Source: an uncultured Clostridia bacterium (GTDB lineage: Bacteria > Bacillota > Clostridia > Peptostreptococcales > Anaerovoracaceae). From it: DNA of 9,659 nucleotides. Below, one piece after another: positions 7,462-9,659 of this stretch (the first letter of the stretch is position 1; each line of letters opens with the position of its first letter). The stretch spans positions 1 through 9,659 of the forward strand of contig CALFUG010000062.1 in assembly GCA_937928455.1 (NCBI GenBank), written 5' to 3'. The notes beneath the pieces were generated by a model. That model saw only the letters and a list, made by a program, of their open reading frames with translations. It was not told the DNA's origin and did not search any database. The position numbers and the translations under genes are program-made.

Positions 7462-7844
7462 GCAGAAGGTCTTTCCCCGATGGCCAGATAAACTCCTTCT
7501 TTAATCCATTCCACCGGAACTTCTTCTGTTTCCGTATTCTCTCGCACCAAAATCCGGCAACAAACTTCTCGTCCCACCAGATCGCTGCAGGTAACACAGG
7601 GAGCCTCTTTTACTTCCAAGTTATAAATGTCCTCCAAAGGAATCCCATTCAACAGCACCCGATTGGAATCCTTGATGTCCTTTTCCGTCAAGGGAGTATC
7701 GATGAATTCCAGCCGTATGTTCCCTTCAAACTCTGATTTCAACTCCGTGATGGCTACAAGAATATTCTCCTTGGTTTTTTCACAAGGTCCACAGGTTCTC
7801 CCTTCCACCTCCAAATGTTGCCATTCAATCATCATATGCTTCAT
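7458..7844 (-). CDS. DUF2703 family cysteine-rich small protein
   Basis: 128-residue cytoplasmic protein with no signal peptide or membrane segment; function unknown. The pattern fits DUF2703: IEWQHLEVEGRTCGPCEKT (6-24, CxxC at C18/C21), a helix, a strand, SNRVLLNGIPLEDI (60-73), then APCVTCSD (81-88, C83/C86) and EVCC (93-96). Six cysteines form three close pairs. The CxxC after a first strand and a following helix recall a thioredoxin-like fold, so a redox or metal role is possible; family members have been noted near metal or metalloid resistance genes, but none is here. Start is the ATG at 7844, which has AGGAGG (7852-7857, reverse strand) 7 nt upstream; a longer frame from a TTG at 7955 has no ribosome site and reads through the leader hairpin. 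It converges on the permease gene. Confidence 0.8.
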   Translation of the reverse strand: MKHMMIEWQHLEVEGRTCGPCEKTKENILVAITELKSEFEGNIRLEFIDTPLTEKDIKDSNRVLLNGIPLEDIYNLEVKEAPCVTCSDLVGREVCCRILVRENTETEEVPVEWIKEGVYLAIGERPSA

Positions 7845-7868
7845 CTTCCATCCTCCTGTTACGTACCT

Positions 7869-7901
7869 CTTATATGGGAATTTGCCTTCTTCGAATATAA
7901 G
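7869..7901 (-). promoter_or_regulatory. Stem-loop in the DUF2703 5' leader
   Basis: CTTATAT and ATATAAG form a perfect 7-bp inverted repeat separated by 19 nt; on the transcribed (-) strand GAA/TTC can add 3 more pairs inside after a 2x2 internal loop. It ends 11 nt before the AGGAGG ribosome site, so it lies in the untranslated leader and could affect translation or mRNA life. It matches no riboswitch class I recognise. Confidence 0.4.
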
Positions 7902-7908
7902 TCCCGCT

Positions 7909-7943
7909 GGGTACCATCTATTTTTAACTATTGTACCCTTTTT
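7909..7943 (+). terminator. Inverted repeat plus T tract: weak intrinsic terminator on + strand, or operator
   Basis: GGGTAC (7909-7914) pairs with GTACCC (7933-7938), with a C/T mismatch and two more A-T pairs inside, then T5 at 7939-7943. Read on + this resembles an intrinsic terminator with a large loop, and it is the first candidate I see downstream of the permease. Read on - the right arm overlaps the possible -10 of DUF2703, so it could instead be an operator. Confidence 0.4.
7931..7936 (-). promoter_or_regulatory. Possible -10 box for the DUF2703 gene
   Basis: On the reverse strand GGGTACAAT gives TACAAT (5 of 6) about 87 nt before the start codon. The best -35-like match, TTGAAC (7950-7955 reverse), is only 14 bp away, too close, so the call is tentative. 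The GGG before the box resembles the two GGGGTATAAT promoters elsewhere in the window. Confidence 0.35.
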
Positions 7944-8064
7944 CGGGCGGTTCAAACGGGAAATGATGTTCCGCCTCCGGATACGCTCCTCCTAATATTT
8001 GCTTTCCACCGGCCTACTTGATACGTTGATTTTTTCAGTTTTTCCAGGGTTTCAAATATTTTTG
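7944..8064. other. Intergenic stretch without recognised features
   Basis: This is the middle of the 300-nt gap between the divergent DUF2703 and cyclase genes. It holds a loose inverted repeat GGCGG (7946-7950) / CCGCC (7971-7975), and becomes AT-rich after about 8015. I see no ORF with a ribosome site, no tRNA, and no conserved c-di-GMP riboswitch core. Confidence 0.5.
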
Positions 8065-8092
8065 TTGTAAGAGTATTATATAGGGGTATAAT
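8065..8092 (+). promoter_or_regulatory. SigA-type promoter for the diguanylate cyclase gene
   Basis: TTGTAA (8065-8070, 4 of 6 to TTGACA) and a perfect TATAAT (8087-8092) are separated by 16 bp, preceded by GGGG as at the trxA promoter. The predicted start is near 8099, giving a leader of about 46 nt. Confidence 0.7.
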
Positions 8093-8098
8093 GGTATC

Positions 8099-8138
8099 AA
8101 CTCGCCTCATACAGGCGCGATTTTTTTCGGAGCGAGGC
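8099..8138 (+). promoter_or_regulatory. Short leader with mutually exclusive hairpins before the cyclase gene
   Basis: CGCCT (8103-8107) can pair with AGGCG (8113-8117), giving a terminator-like stem followed after 3 nt by T7 (8121-8127). The same left arm can instead pair downstream: CTCGC (8101-8105) with GCGAG (8132-8136), or GCCTC (8104-8108) with GAGGC (8134-8138). Those downstream partners contain the likely ribosome site GAGG (8134-8137). The leader could therefore switch between early stop and translation control, though each stem is only 5 bp. Confidence 0.4.
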
Positions 8139-8144
8139 AATCAA

Positions 8145-9659
8145 ATGATAAATAACACCAGAAAACGTTATCGGCTAGCCATGGTTATCACGGTCCTTCT
8201 TTTGGGAATCCTCCTGAGCGGATTGTACATTGTAAACATCCGGGATGCCGGGGATATCTACAAGGAATATGCCACGGAAAGCATCCTGGATAACAAAAGA
8301 ATCTTCCTAAAGGACACGGTTAACAATGTAATTCATGGCATCGAGGACAAAAAGACAACGCAAGCAAGCCAATTACATCATACGCTAGAGGATGAAATGA
8401 AAATGGCAGCCCATTGGTATACCGTCACACCCTCGGAATTTCCGGGAAATCTAATCCATGAGTTGGAACCCAATGCTGAAAATTCCGTTTTTTCCGCTTT
8501 GATATACAACAGTAGCTCAAACCAAATTCTTTACAACACCTTTTCCCAGCAATCTTTTTCTGGTTTACCGGAACAGTTGACTTCTCAAATAAAGGAATCC
8601 TGTCCCGTTTGGGAGGAACAGGTGATGGGTAATTGGACTATCCTCCTTGGAGTGACAAAAAGTACCATGGATGAAAGGGTGAAATCTTTAGTCCACGACG
8701 AACTACACCGCCTGAAATTCGATAACGGTGGCTACATATGGGTCAATGAAATCGTGAATTATGAAGGCGGGGATGACTATGCCATTCGCCGGGTTCATCC
8801 CAACCTGAAAGATACCGAAGGAATGCTTCTATCCACCAGCATGACCGACATTAAAGGGAATACACCCTACCTTACAGAATTGGAGGGTGTGAAGAAATAT
8901 GGGGAAGTGTTTTTTACCTACTATTTCAAGAAACTCAATAGTGAAGACATCTCTCAAAAACTGACCTTCGCCAGATTATATAAAGAGTATGATTGGGTGA
9001 TAGCCATGGGCGTTCATCTGGATGATGTGGATTCCTACGTGACCGCCACCGCTTCAAAAAGTGACTCCCGCGTTAAAAAAATGCTCTGGATTTCCGCATT
9101 GGTTACCGGAATTTTATTAGCAGCCGCGTTCCTGTTAACCGGGATTCTAGAACGATGGTATTATAAAAAATCCTATGGACCATTATCCGACGCGGCATAC
9201 AAAGACTCGTTGACCCAGGCATATAACCGGAGAGCCGGGGAAGAATTTTTATCGAACAGTTTCTCCGAATTTCTGATTACCGGCCAGAGTCCTACTTTGA
9301 TCATGATGGACATCGACGACTTTAAAAAGGTGAATGATTACTGTGGACACCAAAAGGGAGACGAAATATTAAAAACCATTACCCAGACCTTGAAGGACCA
9401 CAGCCGAATCTCCGATTATGTGATTCGATGGGGCGGTGAGGAATTCCTTCTCATTGCCAACGGCCTACGAGAAGAAGACGTAGATTTGTTTGCCAATAAA
9501 TTATTAGCGGAAGTAGAGAAAAATCTGTTTATCTGCAAAGAAAAAGGAGAGAATATCCAGGTCACCATCTCCATGGGCATATCCTATTTCAACAAAACGG
9601 ATCTAACCCCGGAAGAAGGGTTGGAACGAGCCGATGCTGCCTTATACCAAGCCAAGGCA
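8145..9659 (+). CDS. Membrane diguanylate cyclase with extracellular Cache-like sensor (3' end outside window)
   Basis: Makes cyclic di-GMP from two GTP in response to an outside signal. The 505 visible residues have a short basic N-terminus, a membrane helix at about 12-32, an extracellular region of about 280 residues, a second helix at about 313-336, and a cytoplasmic GGDEF domain from about 351. The outer region around 193-300 (YIWVNE, RVHPNLKDTEG, YDWVIAMGVHLDDVDSY) has the look of a Cache-type small-molecule sensor. In the GGDEF domain the metal site is MDIDDFKKVND (388-398), the active-site loop is RWGGEEF (428-434) and the inhibitory I-site RxxD is RISD (421-424), exactly five residues before GGEEF. 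All catalytic features are kept, so it should be active and feedback-inhibited. Start ATG 8145 has GAGG 7 nt upstream. No EAL or HD-GYP domain is seen; the C-terminal few residues and anything after are missing. Confidence 0.9.
   Translation, partial: MINNTRKRYRLAMVITVLLLGILLSGLYIVNIRDAGDIYKEYATESILDNKRIFLKDTVNNVIHGIEDKKTTQASQLHHTLEDEMKMAAHWYTVTPSEFPGNLIHELEPNAENSVFSALIYNSSSNQILYNTFSQQSFSGLPEQLTSQIKESCPVWEEQVMGNWTILLGVTKSTMDERVKSLVHDELHRLKFDNGGYIWVNEIVNYEGGDDYAIRRVHPNLKDTEGMLLSTSMTDIKGNTPYLTELEGVKKYGEVFFTYYFKKLNSEDISQKLTFARLYKEYDWVIAMGVHLDDVDSYVTATASKSDSRVKKMLWISALVTGILLAAAFLLTGILERWYYKKSYGPLSDAAYKDSLTQAYNRRAGEEFLSNSFSEFLITGQSPTLIMMDIDDFKKVNDYCGHQKGDEILKTITQTLKDHSRISDYVIRWGGEEFLLIANGLREEDVDLFANKLLAEVEKNLFICKEKGENIQVTISMGISYFNKTDLTPEEGLERADAALYQAKA

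Noticed and set aside
7845..7955. Longer DUF2703 from a TTG codon
   Set aside because: No ribosome site, translation would read the leader hairpin, and the extra residues do not fit the family N-terminus.
7944..8144. c-di-GMP (GEMM) riboswitch before the cyclase gene
   Set aside because: The conserved core sequence and two-helix layout of GEMM-I or GEMM-II are not visible, and the promoter leaves only about 46 nt of leader.
1..9659. Defence system, prophage, insertion sequence or CRISPR array
   Set aside because: No transposase, integrase, nuclease, toxin or repeat-spacer pattern was found in any frame; genes are metabolic, redox, transport or signalling.

Overview
The window looks like chromosomal DNA from a low-to-moderate GC, Gram-positive, probably strictly anaerobic bacterium of the Clostridia type. 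This rests on strong AGGAGG-type ribosome sites, close-packed co-directional genes, SigA-like promoters of the GGGGTATAAT kind, a short clostridial-style SerA, and above all a thioredoxin reductase that lacks the usual NADPH-binding motifs. No genus can be named from the sequence alone. There is no sign of phage, transposon, CRISPR or tRNA/rRNA genes; it reads as ordinary chromosome with a few less-studied families.

Layout, left to right. (1) Positions 1-2353, + strand: the 3' part of serA (3-phosphoglycerate dehydrogenase with a C-terminal ACT domain), rdgB (XTP/dITP pyrophosphatase) and a YihY/BrkB membrane protein. Each gene overlaps the next by 11-20 nt, so they are probably translationally coupled. 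(2) 2402-3724, +: a thioredoxin (trxA) and a thioredoxin-reductase-like flavoprotein with its own promoter, closed by a clear intrinsic terminator. (3) 3735-7461, +: an extended -10 promoter and a perfect 14-bp palindrome lead a three-gene cassette: a ketopantoate-reductase-family dehydrogenase, a class III aminotransferase resembling glutamate-1-semialdehyde aminomutase, and a DUF819 (YjcL-like) membrane permease. (4) 7458-7844, - strand: a small cysteine-rich DUF2703 protein, convergent with the permease and overlapping it by 4 nt, with a structured leader. (5) 8065-9659, +: a promoter, a short leader with mutually exclusive hairpins, and a membrane diguanylate cyclase (Cache-like sensor plus GGDEF) that runs off the window.

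How they fit together. The trx pair is a disulfide-reduction module that probably draws electrons from ferredoxin rather than NADPH. The dehydrogenase/aminotransferase/permease cassette looks like an uptake-and-interconversion pathway for an unidentified amino acid or 2-oxo acid; no pantothenate or heme genes are nearby to support the textbook roles of those families. DUF2703 has CxxC pairs and a thioredoxin-like pattern and may be another thiol or metal protein. The cyclase would turn an extracellular signal into c-di-GMP. The least explained points are the palindromic operator candidate, the two structured leaders, and the lack of room for a terminator between the permease and DUF2703, which may give an mRNA antisense to the whole DUF2703 gene.
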